Positions 51,993-60,612 of a stretch of 64,000 nucleotides of DNA are shown here, piece after piece. The stretch's first letter is position 1. Each line of letters begins with the position of its first letter. Position numbers and translations under genes: made by a program. The notes under the pieces were generated by a model. That model saw only the letters and a program-made list of their open reading frames with translations. It had not been told where the DNA came from and did not search any database. This stretch comes from Nodosilinea nodulosa PCC 7104 (GTDB taxonomy: Bacteria > Cyanobacteriota > Cyanobacteriia > Phormidesmidales > Phormidesmidaceae): assembly GCF_000309385.1 (NCBI RefSeq), contig NZ_JH976537.1, positions 5,251,850 through 5,315,849 of the forward strand, given 5' to 3'.

Positions 51993-54439
51993 AGCGCCCG
52001 CACCTCCTCGGCGGTGCGACAGGCGATCGCGCGCTGGGCGAGGCGCTTCATCTGCTTCATCGACGCCCCCCGCAGCCGCGCCTTGACCCTGGGAATGCTG
52101 GGAATATCCATGCTCAGCTCTTTTACCCCCAGCCCGGCCAGAATCTTGGCCCCCTGGGGATCGCCCGCCAGCCCGCCGCAGACGCCGACCCACTTGCCCG
52201 CCAGTTTCGCCCCCTGGACGGTTTGGTAAATCGCCCGCAGCACGGCAGGATGCATGGCATCGGCCTGCTTAGCCAGGGTGGGGTGGCCCCGGTCCATCGC
52301 CAGCAGGTACTGGGTGAGGTCGTTGGTGCCCACTGAGAAAAAGTCGACAACCTGGGCAAATTCTGCCGCCATCAGTACGGCGCTGGGCACTTCCACCATC
52401 ATGCCGATTTCTACCGGAGGGCCACCCGTCGCATCGCGCACCGACGCCAGTATGGCCTTAGCGGTGTAAATGTCTTCCAGCGTTGCAATCATCGGGAACA
52501 TGACGCGAATGTAGCCACCCCGCGCCGCTCGCAAAATCGCCCTTAGCTGGGTTTCAAACAAATCTGTCCGCTCCAGGCACAGGCGAATGCCGCGAATGCC
52601 CAGGAACGGATTTTCCTCGGCGGGCTGGTTCAGGTAGGGCACGTGCTTGTCGCCGCCAATGTCGAGGGTGCGCACAATCAGCGGCAGGCCGTTGAGGGCC
52701 TGGGTCATCTGGTGCAGGGCCTCGTACTGCTCGTCTTCGCTGGGCGGGGCGCTGCGGTTGAGGAAAAGAAACTCGGTGCGCAGCAGTCCTACCCCTTCAG
52801 CCCCGGCGTTGATCGCTGGGGCTGCGTCCGCAGGACCGCCAATATTGGCAACCACCTCAATGCGGTAGCCATCGCTGGTAATAGCAGGCTGGAAACGGGT
52901 CTGCTGCTCGACGTCACGGAGCTGTGCCCGTTCTGCCTGAGCTGTTTTCGCCCGCTCCAGGTCAACCTGGGTGGGGTTAGGATAGAGCTGGCCGCGATCG
53001 CCATCGAGAATTACGGTTCCCCCCTCCGCCAGATCAAAAATCCCCATGCCCGCCCCCGCCACGGCGGGAATGTTGAGCGATCGCGCAATGATCGCCGTGT
53101 GCGACGTCGCCCCGCCCGCCGCCGTACAGAACCCCTGAATTTTCTCCGGGTCCAGCCCGGCGGTGTCGGAAGGGGTGAGGTCATCGGCGATCAAAATCAC
53201 GGGATGCTCCGGCAGCCCCTGGCCTGCCTCTGCCGAATCCACCAGCCGCGCCAGCACCCGCTGGCCGACGTCGCGCACGTCCGCCGCCCGGCCCGAAAGC
53301 ACCGGATCGGCCAGCGCCTCCAGCTCCTTCGCCTTCGCTTCAATCACCTGCTGCCAGGCCCAGGGGGCGCTGTGGTTGGGGGGAATACGCTCCAGCGCCT
53401 CCTGCTGTAGTTCGGGATCGGCCAAAAACTCGCGGTGGGCCTGAAAGATCGCCGCCTTACCTTTGCCCGATCGCAGCTTGATCACCTCATAGAGGCCCGC
53501 CAGGTCAGCATCGGCCCCCGCAATGGCAGCGGTTAGCTTCTCCTGCTCGGCAGCGGCATCCGCAGCGGTTTCGGCAAAGGTCAGCTTGGTGCGGTAAAAG
53601 CGGTGCAGGGGGGCGATCGCCAGCCCTGGCGATGCGGCTACCCCCGCGATCGAAGCGCTCTCCAGCTCCAGCGCGGGCAGTTCCAGCGCCGGGGTCGCCG
53701 CCGCTTCCTCCTCTTCCTCCAGGCCGTCTTCTACCGCCTGCTGCAACGCTTTCAGCGCCTGGGCGGCATCGCTGCCCCTGGCCAGCACCCGCACCACGCC
53801 ATCCTTTTCTACGCCGAGCTTGAGCAGCGACATCAGGCTCTTGCCGTTGGCCACCTGGTCGCCGTAGCGCACCCGCACTTCGGCACTAAAAGACTTCGCC
53901 AGGTCGGCAAACACCGTCGCCGGTCGGGCGTGCAGCCCAGTGGGGGCATCGATAGTGAGATCGACAAACTGGTCAAAGCCCTCGGTATCCAGCCCTTTAC
54001 CGCTGGCAACGGTCTTGCCCGTGAGGCGATCGATGATGACCTGTGGGTCGCCTGTCTCCACCAGCTGGTCCACAGCGGCAGGGTCATCTAGCACGTGGGT
54101 AAGGTTGGTGAGAATTTGCAGATGCTCGTCGGATTTCGCCGCAATGCCCACCACCAGCCGCACCACCTCACCGGGGTTCCACTCCACCCCAGCGGGAATT
54201 TGCACCACCGCAATGCCCGTGGTCAAAATCAGGTCGCGCTGGGCAGGCTGCCCGTGGGGAATGGCAATGCTGTTGCCCAGGTAGGTGTTGGCCTGGGTCT
54301 CCCTCAGCTGCATGCTATCGATATAGCCAGGTTGAATGTGCCCACTCGCCACCAGCAGTTCTCCGGCCTGGCGAATCGCGTCTTCTTTGCTGCGGGCGAT
54401 CGCCTTGAGCCGCACATCCTCCGGCGTTAGGTTAATCAT
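51989..54439 (-). CDS. fruB: Fused PTS protein: IIA(Fru)-HPr-enzyme I
   Basis: The 816-residue protein joins all soluble PTS phosphotransfer steps. IIA of fructose type covers about residues 1-145, with phospho-His62 in AIPHGQP. HPr covers about 155-240, with His170 in [10 protein letters not shown] and a Ser201 in NGKSLMSLL at the regulatory site. Enzyme I covers about 262-816, with His447 in [13 protein letters not shown] and the PEP-barrel motifs [20 protein letters not shown] with catalytic Cys. A Glu-rich linker (239-246) separates HPr and EI. One protein thus carries phosphate from PEP to FruA. It starts the fruBKA operon. Multiphosphoryl proteins of this type occur in Proteobacteria; they are uncommon in cyanobacteria. 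Confidence 0.94.
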   Translation of the reverse strand: MINLTPEDVRLKAIARSKEDAIRQAGELLVASGHIQPGYIDSMQLRETQANTYLGNSIAIPHGQPAQRDLILTTGIAVVQIPAGVEWNPGEVVRLVVGIAAKSDEHLQILTNLTHVLDDPAAVDQLVETGDPQVIIDRLTGKTVASGKGLDTEGFDQFVDLTIDAPTGLHARPATVFADLAKSFSAEVRVRYGDQVANGKSLMSLLKLGVEKDGVVRVLARGSDAAQALKALQQAVEDGLEEEEEAAATPALELPALELESASIAGVAASPGLAIAPLHRFYRTKLTFAETAADAAAEQEKLTAAIAGADADLAGLYEVIKLRSGKGKAAIFQAHREFLADPELQQEALERIPPNHSAPWAWQQVIEAKAKELEALADPVLSGRAADVRDVGQRVLARLVDSAEAGQGLPEHPVILIADDLTPSDTAGLDPEKIQGFCTAAGGATSHTAIIARSLNIPAVAGAGMGIFDLAEGGTVILDGDRGQLYPNPTQVDLERAKTAQAERAQLRDVEQQTRFQPAITSDGYRIEVVANIGGPADAAPAINAGAEGVGLLRTEFLFLNRSAPPSEDEQYEALHQMTQALNGLPLIVRTLDIGGDKHVPYLNQPAEENPFLGIRGIRLCLERTDLFETQLRAILRAARGGYIRVMFPMIATLEDIYTAKAILASVRDATGGPPVEIGMMVEVPSAVLMAAEFAQVVDFFSVGTNDLTQYLLAMDRGHPTLAKQADAMHPAVLRAIYQTVQGAKLAGKWVGVCGGLAGDPQGAKILAGLGVKELSMDIPSIPRVKARLRGASMKQMKRLAQRAIACRTAEEVRAL

Positions 54440-55012
54440 GGAACAGTCTCTCGATGGGGTAATTGGGCCTGGCCAGGGTCAGCAGTAGAGCCCTATTCGG
54501 CAGCAAACCTGCCGATCTGACCTGAAGCTGGCATCAGCGCACGAAAACACAGCACAAAACGCAGAAAAACTGCCCGAAATTGCGCCACTTCCGGGCCGGA
54601 GATCAACACCTGTCACGGGTTCCCCTACGCTTTAATTGTTCAAGATGGGGCGTTACCTGAGCAGAGTTCGTTATATTTCCTTAGACATCGCCTTAAGTTT
54701 TGTAGCCTGCCGCAGAAAATGGCCCAAACTTTTGAGTCATGCCCAAATATTCCAAACCCGCCGCAAAAACGCGAACCCTGCGCTGAAGTAGATCCCTTCG
54801 GTCGGCTACTTCCCGATCCAGTTATTTACACAACTTAATGCTAGTCCGCTTCATCCCTGAAATCAAAATGTATCGTTGCATACAGTGTGCATTGGTTGAG
54901 AATTCTATAAGTGAATCTGACTAAGGCTGAGGTAGAAGTAGCATCAGGTAGCTAAGTTTTTACCTTTTAAAGTAAGCGCAACCAGAAATTAAACGCAATC
55001 AGCAGGCCCACC
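54440..55012. promoter_or_regulatory. Divergent control region, fru operon / ABC transporter
   Basis: This 573 bp gap is the longest in the sugar-uptake block and must hold the promoters for fruBKA (minus) and the ABC importer operon (plus). It contains a hairpin GAAGTAG (54785-54791) with CTACTTC (54806-54812) and an interrupted palindrome TGCATACAGTGTGCA (54877-54891). No regulator gene is present. Which operators matter cannot be told. Confidence 0.5.
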
Positions 55013-56188
55013 ATGCAAGACGTAAAAACGGAACCCGTATTAGCGGTCGAGGCGGTTCCTGAGGATCTTCAGGCCGAGGCAAAGGGGGTCTCCCTGCGCG
55101 ATGTCACGAAGAAGTACGGCTCATTTGTTGCCGTACAAAATATTACCCTCGACATTCCGGCCGGGTCCTACACCTGTCTGCTCGGCCCCAGCGGCTGCGG
55201 CAAAACCACCACCATGCGCATGATTGCGGGCCACGAAGACATTTCCGAAGGCGACATTTACATCGGCGATACGCGCATCAACGGCCTGCCCGCCACCGAG
55301 CGCAACACCGCCATGATGTTCCAAAACTACGCGCTGTTTCCCCACAAAACCGTGTGGAACAACGTCGACTTTGGCCTCAAAATGCGGGGCTTCCCCCTCG
55401 ACGAGCGGCGCAGGCGGGTGGGCGAAATGTTAGAGATTGTGGGGCTGACCTCGTTTAGCGATCGCAAGCCCGCCCAGCTCAGCGGCGGTCAGCAGCAGCG
55501 AGTCGCCCTGGCTCGCGCCCTGGTCACCCGCCCCCAGGTGCTCATGCTCGACGAACCCCTCAGCGCCCTCGACGAATCGCTGCGGGTGAAAACCCGAGGC
55601 GAGCTGCGCAAGCTCCAGCGCCAGTTTGGCATGACCTTTCTCCAGGTCACCCACAACCAGGACGAAGCCTACTCCCTCTCCGACCAAATTGTGGTTATGG
55701 ATCACGGTCGAGTAGACCAGGTGGGCACCCCCGCCGAGATTTTTTCGCGGCCCCTCTCCAGGTTTGTGGCCCGCTTCACCGGCGACAACAATATTTTTGC
55801 GGGCACCGTCACCAGCGCTGTGCAAGACACCCAGAGCCAGCTGATTCAAATCGACGTACCTGGTCTCGGTACCTTGCTGTGCCTGGGCGACTACGCCCAG
55901 GTCGGCAGCGAGGCCGCCTGCTCCATCCGCGCCGACCTAATGCAGATCAAATCCCTTGCAGAAGCTGAGCAGTCAGCCTGTGGCCCCGCCACCAACCGGG
56001 TCACCGCCCGCATTACCGCCGTTGAGTTTACCGGCTATGTCACCCGTGTCTCCCTGGTGCTCGAGCGGGGAGGCCTAGAGGTGCTCTACAAAGTCCGCAC
56101 CCCCGACTGGCTCACCACCGCCTTTGCCGAGGGGCAGGTAGTCGCCCTCGACTGGGCCGCCACCGACTGCGTTTTTCTGCCTCACTAG
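55013..56188 (+). CDS. ABC importer ATP-binding protein (PotA type)
   Basis: The 391-residue ATPase has Walker A GPSGCGKTTTMRM, Q-loop MFQNYALFPH, signature LSGGQQQRVALARAL, Walker B VLMLDEPLSALD and the H-loop VTHNQDEA. A C-terminal TOBE-like domain (about residues 270-390) is typical of the PotA/spermidine-putrescine and iron/sulfate group. With the solute-binding protein and two permeases that follow it makes a complete importer. Substrate is uncertain: polyamine-type by family, but the location beside fructose genes and an aldolase leaves other compounds possible. Confidence 0.9.
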   Translation: MQDVKTEPVLAVEAVPEDLQAEAKGVSLRDVTKKYGSFVAVQNITLDIPAGSYTCLLGPSGCGKTTTMRMIAGHEDISEGDIYIGDTRINGLPATERNTAMMFQNYALFPHKTVWNNVDFGLKMRGFPLDERRRRVGEMLEIVGLTSFSDRKPAQLSGGQQQRVALARALVTRPQVLMLDEPLSALDESLRVKTRGELRKLQRQFGMTFLQVTHNQDEAYSLSDQIVVMDHGRVDQVGTPAEIFSRPLSRFVARFTGDNNIFAGTVTSAVQDTQSQLIQIDVPGLGTLLCLGDYAQVGSEAACSIRADLMQIKSLAEAEQSACGPATNRVTARITAVEFTGYVTRVSLVLERGGLEVLYKVRTPDWLTTAFAEGQVVALDWAATDCVFLPH

Positions 56189-56288
56189 TCTGGCTCAGTG
56201 GGCTGACCTACGGGCCAGGGCAGATTACTCCAGCGTTCTCCTCCACCATCTCTTTCCCCTTCGTCGTTACTGAACTGAATTGCTAACC

Positions 56289-57596
56289 ATGGGTAAGTTT
56301 TCTCGTCGCCAAGTCATGCGTACCGGCCTTGCTGCGGGCGCATTCCTCACCGCTACCCGCTGTGCTTCGGCCCCCAAGGGTACTCCCAACAACCCAGCCC
56401 CCGGCCCCGAAGTCAATGCCAACCAGAGTAAAGACGTCACCCTGCGGCTAATTGGCACTGGCGTATCGCAAATTAACGACATTCGCGACAAAGCCCAAGA
56501 AGACCTGGGCTTTAAGTTCGACATGCGCGCCCTCAGCACCGAAGAAAATAACCAGATCGCCATCACCCAGCCCGGCCAGTACGACATCTTTGACGGTGAG
56601 TACTTCAGCCTGCCCCTGGTCATCCCCTCCGGCAACCTCCAGCCTATCGACATCAACCGCATTACCAACTACGACAAAATTGTCTCTTACTTTAGAACCG
56701 GTGAATTTAAAGGCATGCCGGTTGAAAAGTCCCAGGGTACGTCTCCCTATAAGGTGCAGTACCTCACCGGCCCCGACTCAAAGGAATTTTCCGCCACTCC
56801 AACCGAGTACGCTACCCTAATTCCCTTCCAATACAATGCCGATACCCTGGGCTATCGCCCTGACCTGGTAGGGCGCGAAATCAAGAGCTGGGGCGAGCTA
56901 TTCAACGAAGGCTTCAAGGGCAAAACTGCCATCCTCGACATTCCGCAGATCGGCATTATGGATGCGGCCATGGTTGCCGAAGCGCTGGGGCTAATGACCT
57001 TTGCCGACAAAGGCAACATGACCAAAGCTGAAATCGATCAAATTATCGATATTCTCAAAGAGCAAAAGTCCAAAGGTCAGTTTCGGGCCTTCTGGAAAAC
57101 CTTTGACGAATCGGTCAACCTGATGAGTTCTGGAGAAGTGGTGCTGCAATCGATGTGGTCCCCCGCCGTCACCGCCGTCCAGGCTAAGGGTATCGAGTGC
57201 ATTTACGCCCCTCTCAAGGAGGGCTACCGGGGCTGGGGCGGCGGCCTTGGCCTGTCAAAAAATCTAGAGGGTATCAAGCTCGACGCCGCCTACGACTACA
57301 TGAACTGGATGCTCGACGGCTGGGTAGGCGCATTCCTCGGTCGCCAGGGCTACTACAGCGCTGCCCCCGAAACCGCCAAAAAGTTCATGTCTGAGGCTGA
57401 GTGGGCCTTCTGGTATGAAGGCAAGCCCGCCACCGAGGATATGGTTGACCCCTTTGGCAAAACCCTGGCGAAGGCCGGTGCCGTCCGCGACGGCGGCTCC
57501 TTTGAAGAGCGCTTTGGCAATATCGTTTGCTGGAACTCCACCATGGAAGAAAATACCTACCTGGTGCAGAAGTGGAACGAGTTTATTGCCTCGTAA
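56289..57596 (+). CDS. Extracellular solute-binding protein (PotD type) with twin-arginine signal
   Basis: The 435-residue protein starts MGKFSRRQVMRTGLAAGAFL, with an SRRQVMR twin-arginine motif and a short hydrophobic core, so it is probably exported folded by Tat to the periplasm. The mature part has a two-lobed binding-protein composition with conserved-looking FDGEYFSLPLVIPSGNLQPI, TLIPFQYNADTLGYRPDLV and GEVVLQSMWSPAVTAVQ segments, as in PotD-like proteins. ATG 56289 is chosen because it places the twin arginines near the N-terminus; a TTG three codons earlier is unlikely. It is the second gene of the importer operon and is followed by a perfect palindrome. Confidence 0.88.
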   Translation: MGKFSRRQVMRTGLAAGAFLTATRCASAPKGTPNNPAPGPEVNANQSKDVTLRLIGTGVSQINDIRDKAQEDLGFKFDMRALSTEENNQIAITQPGQYDIFDGEYFSLPLVIPSGNLQPIDINRITNYDKIVSYFRTGEFKGMPVEKSQGTSPYKVQYLTGPDSKEFSATPTEYATLIPFQYNADTLGYRPDLVGREIKSWGELFNEGFKGKTAILDIPQIGIMDAAMVAEALGLMTFADKGNMTKAEIDQIIDILKEQKSKGQFRAFWKTFDESVNLMSSGEVVLQSMWSPAVTAVQAKGIECIYAPLKEGYRGWGGGLGLSKNLEGIKLDAAYDYMNWMLDGWVGAFLGRQGYYSAAPETAKKFMSEAEWAFWYEGKPATEDMVDPFGKTLAKAGAVRDGGSFEERFGNIVCWNSTMEENTYLVQKWNEFIAS

Positions 57597-57605
57597 TTTG
57601 ATTCG

Positions 57606-57637
57606 GCGTAGAGGCGCAATGCATTGCGCCTCTACGC
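57606..57637. repeat. 32 bp perfect palindrome between binding-protein and permease genes
   Basis: GCGTAGAGGCGCAATG is followed directly by its reverse complement, giving a stem of up to 16 bp (minus loop bases). It lies 10 bp after the binding-protein stop and 33 bp before the permease start, within the operon. Confidence 0.88.
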
Positions 57638-57670
57638 ATCGCCCCACTACTCCATCACTCTCCCTCCCCT

Positions 57671-58525
57671 ATGTCTGAAACCTGGAAAACGCTCAAGCCC
57701 TATGCGCTGATCACACCGCAGACATTGATATTTCTAATGTTCTTGGTGTTCCCGATCTTGATGATTGGGGTAGTGAGCTTTTGGGAGTTTAATGGCTACT
57801 CCATGACGCCGGCTTTTACTCTAGATAACTATCGGGGAATTTTAACCGGCGTCACCTTCAAAACCTACCTGAACACCTTCAAGTTTTTAGGCATGGTGTG
57901 GGTAGCAACACTGCTAATTGGCTACCCGGTGGCCTATTTCTTGGCTTTCCATGTGCCAAAGCTAGAGTGGCAGATTTTGCTGTTTTTACTATGCACTATC
58001 CCTTTTTGGACCTCCAATATCATTCGTATGATTTCGTGGGTTCCGCTGCTGGGTCGGGAAGGGCTAGTAAACCAGATGCTGATGGGTACTGGCTTGGTTC
58101 AGCAGCCGCTGGAATTTTTGCTTTACTCCGACTTTGCGGTGGTGCTGGGAATGGTGCACCTCTACATCATCTTTATGATTGCGCCGATCTTTAATAGTTT
58201 GATGCGTATTGAGCGATCCCTGGTGACTGCCGCCGAAGACTTGGGCGCTTCAGGGGTTCAGGTCTTTAAAGAAGTCATTTTGCCTCTGTCAGCGCCGGGC
58301 ATTGCCATTGGTTCGATCTTTATCGTCACCCTGATTATGGGTGAGTTTGTGACGGTTCGCCTGATGGGAGGCGGCCAGTCGGCTTCCGTAGGAAAGCTAA
58401 TTCAAACTCAGATCGGCAGTTTGCAGTATCCTTTGGCCGCAGCCAATGCCATGGTGCTGCTGGCGGTAACCATGCTGATCATTGTCTCGATTTTGCGGGT
58501 GCTGGATATTCGCAAAGAGTTATAG
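57671..58525 (+). CDS. ABC importer permease 1 (PotB type)
   Basis: The 284-residue protein has six membrane helices and the ABC permease EAA loop in the form AAEDLGASGVQVFKEVILPLSAPGI (residues about 193-217, given here by its ends EDLGASG and LPLSAPGI). Helices lie at about residues 12-38, 73-97, 104-128, 155-178, 212-240 and 256-280. It pairs with the next permease to form the channel of the importer. The 74 bp gap before it contains the palindrome at 57606. Confidence 0.9.
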   Translation: MSETWKTLKPYALITPQTLIFLMFLVFPILMIGVVSFWEFNGYSMTPAFTLDNYRGILTGVTFKTYLNTFKFLGMVWVATLLIGYPVAYFLAFHVPKLEWQILLFLLCTIPFWTSNIIRMISWVPLLGREGLVNQMLMGTGLVQQPLEFLLYSDFAVVLGMVHLYIIFMIAPIFNSLMRIERSLVTAAEDLGASGVQVFKEVILPLSAPGIAIGSIFIVTLIMGEFVTVRLMGGGQSASVGKLIQTQIGSLQYPLAAANAMVLLAVTMLIIVSILRVLDIRKEL

Positions 58526-58566
58526 GTCGTCATAGGTCTACCAGTTCATACTCTCACTAACCACCC

Positions 58567-59382
58567 ATGCAAAAACGCTCTCTTTCCTTTTACGTGCTGC
58601 TGGTCTTTTTTTGCCTGTTCGTGCTGTTCCTCTACGGCCCGATGATAACCATTTTTATGCTGTCGCTCCAGGGACCCGATGGAGGGTTGACCTTCCCGAT
58701 GAGGGGCTTTAGTTTTTATTGGCTGGGCCAGGTATTTCAAGAGCAGCGGGTGGGAAATTTTATCGAGCCGTTTGCGCGATCGCTTACCCTAGGCATTGCC
58801 GTCATGGCCATTACCATTACGGCTTCGGTGCTGGCCAGTATGGGCTTTCGCCAGCGGTTTAGGGGCTCCACAATAATTTTTTATATGACTGTCGCCAGCC
58901 TGATTGTGCCGAGCATTCTAGTATCTCTGGGCATTGGGGTGGTGTTTCAGGTGATGGGCTGGCCAACGAACTGGTTTAGCTCAGGCCTAGGGGCGCACCT
59001 GACCTGGACGCTCCCGATCGCCTTTTTGATTATGCTGGGCATTTTTAACCGCTTTAACCCCTCCTACGAAGAGGCGGCCCGCGACCTGGGGGCCAGCGAT
59101 CCCAAGACATTTTGGGAGATAGTGTTGCCCTTAATTGCCCCCAGTCTGTTGGGGGTGGGCCTACTCACGTTTACCCTCTCCTACGACGAATTTACCCGCA
59201 CGTCGCTGGTGTCGGGTCAGAGCAACACTCTGCCGCTAGAAATTTTTGGCATGACCACCAACGTCACCTCTCCGGCCCTCTACGCCCTGGGCACGCTGAC
59301 GACGCTGTTTTCGGCCTCGCTCATTTTAATTGCCTTCTTCACCTACTCGGCGGTGGTCAAACGCCAGCGAGGCAAGGCGTAG
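58567..59382 (+). CDS. ABC importer permease 2 (PotC type)
   Basis: The 271-residue protein has six helices and the EAA loop EEAARDLGASDPKTFWEIVL followed by PLIAPSLLGVG. The N-terminal KRSLSFYVLLVFFCLFVLFL helix is typical of PotC. It lies 41 bp after the first permease and completes the transporter. A 12 bp hairpin follows within 30 bp, probably ending the operon before the aldolase gene. Confidence 0.9.
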   Translation: MQKRSLSFYVLLVFFCLFVLFLYGPMITIFMLSLQGPDGGLTFPMRGFSFYWLGQVFQEQRVGNFIEPFARSLTLGIAVMAITITASVLASMGFRQRFRGSTIIFYMTVASLIVPSILVSLGIGVVFQVMGWPTNWFSSGLGAHLTWTLPIAFLIMLGIFNRFNPSYEEAARDLGASDPKTFWEIVLPLIAPSLLGVGLLTFTLSYDEFTRTSLVSGQSNTLPLEIFGMTTNVTSPALYALGTLTTLFSASLILIAFFTYSAVVKRQRGKA

Positions 59383-59406
59383 GGGATTTTAGATTTTGAA
59401 TTGGCG

Positions 59407-59451
59407 ATTTTGGATTTTGGCCCCTCGCCGCCGCTTTCTAAAATCCAAAAT
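59407..59451 (+). terminator. Hairpin from ATTTTGG-type repeat
   Basis: ATTTTGGATTTT (59407-59418) pairs perfectly with AAAATCCAAAAT (59440-59451). The arms are the same heptamer type found inside the PMT gene. It may terminate the ABC operon, although the arms are A+T-rich and no long T-run follows. Confidence 0.6.
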
Positions 59452-59519
59452 TTAGTAAGTCAGTTTAAAAACACGCCGCGATCGCCCCATCCCTTGGCCG
59501 ACCCGATTAGGATAGGCCC

Positions 59520-60197
59520 ATGGACAGAAAATCTTTTTTAGCCTTGCTGCGGCGGCACCGGGCGATCGCTGTCATTCGCAGCACCGAAGTCAAGCAGGGC
59601 CTACACCTGGCGAGAGCAGCTGAAGCTGGCGGTATTCGATTGATCGAAATTACCTGGAACAGCACCGATGCCGATCGCCTGGTCGGCGAGCTGATACAGC
59701 AGCTGCCTCACTGCTGTATCGGCGTTGGCACAGTCTTAGCCATTGCTGACCTCGAGCATGCCGCTGAGGCCGGAGCGCAGTTTTGCTTTTGTCCCCATAC
59801 CAACCAGGCCCTAATTCAGGCCGCCCAGGCGCTCCCCATCCCCATCGTTCCCGGTGCCCTTACCCCCAGCGAAATTGTGGCCGCCTGGCAGGCAGGGGCC
59901 AGCGCCGTTAAGGTGTTTCCCATCAGCGCCGTGGGGGGAGCCAGCTATATTCGCAGCCTCCAAGGCCCGCTGGCCCACATTCCCCTAGTCCCCACCGGGG
60001 GCGTGTCAGTGGAAAACGCCGCTGCCATGGTCGAGGCAGGGGCGATCGCAGTGGGCATCTCCACCGGGCTATTTCCCCAGCCAGCGGTGTCCGATCGCAG
60101 CTGGAGCGCCGTTACTGCCCTGTCCAATCGCTTAACAGCAAGCCTTGGGGCCGTAGCTGTCAAGCCGTATTCAGACGCGATCGCCGCGCCTTTTTAG
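59520..60197 (+). CDS. eda: 2-keto-3-deoxy-6-phosphogluconate aldolase (KDPG/KHG family)
   Basis: The 225-residue class I aldolase cleaves KDPG to pyruvate and glyceraldehyde 3-phosphate in the Entner-Doudoroff route. Features are RRHRAIAVIRS, GIRLIEITWNS (catalytic Glu), IGVGTVLAIADLEHAAEAGAQF, PIVPGALTPSEI and the Schiff-base Lys in AVKVFPISAVGG; PTGGVSVENAA binds phosphate. The usual SPG after the third strand reads CPH here, a common cyanobacterial variant as far as I can judge. It follows the importer genes by 137 bp and overlaps the end of ycf20 by 4 bp. The C-terminal 20 residues are an extra tail. Confidence 0.88.
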   Translation: MDRKSFLALLRRHRAIAVIRSTEVKQGLHLARAAEAGGIRLIEITWNSTDADRLVGELIQQLPHCCIGVGTVLAIADLEHAAEAGAQFCFCPHTNQALIQAAQALPIPIVPGALTPSEIVAAWQAGASAVKVFPISAVGGASYIRSLQGPLAHIPLVPTGGVSVENAAAMVEAGAIAVGISTGLFPQPAVSDRSWSAVTALSNRLTASLGAVAVKPYSDAIAAPF

Positions 60198-60547
60198 CTG
60201 CCGAGTTTAAAGGCTTCTAGGCAAAGGCCATAGACGGCGCCAATCTTAAAACTGTTGAGGCAGTCAATCCAGAGGGGCTTAGGTACCTTTTTAAGCAGTT
60301 CTGGATCGCGCCAGCGTCGACTATATACTAGCCAGTTTACCAATTCCGCTGCCAGCACCAAAATTGCCGATACCGTCGTATCCTGTACGGCGGCCTGGCC
60401 TGCGATCGCCGCCAGCGACACAGCGCAAAAATAGCCCAGCAGCAGGCTAATCAGTACCAAAGAAACCCGCCGCCAGGGGTTAACCAGCCACAGACTCAGC
60501 TGATCGCCCAGATCGTCTATCAAGGTACTCAAACGGGTGCGCTGCAT
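60194..60547 (-). CDS. ycf20: Ycf20-like protein (DUF565)
   Basis: The 117-residue membrane protein matches DUF565/Ycf20: RLSTLIDDLGDQLSLWLVNPWRRVSLVLISLLLGYF (shown by its ends RLSTLIDDLG and NPWRRVSLVLISLLLGYF) and WLVYSRRW are typical. Two hydrophobic helices lie at about residues 27-50 and 62-76. In algae and cyanobacteria the family is linked to thermal dissipation/photosynthesis, without a known biochemical activity. It lies 65 bp after the RDD/pentapeptide gene on the same strand and overlaps eda tail to tail. Confidence 0.88.
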   Translation of the reverse strand: MQRTRLSTLIDDLGDQLSLWLVNPWRRVSLVLISLLLGYFCAVSLAAIAGQAAVQDTTVSAILVLAAELVNWLVYSRRWRDPELLKKVPKPLWIDCLNSFKIGAVYGLCLEAFKLGS

Positions 60548-60612
60548 CAGTCAACCCCTCGAAATACGGCCTGAAATCCAATTCTTCCAATCAATTCATG
60601 GCTACTGCACCG

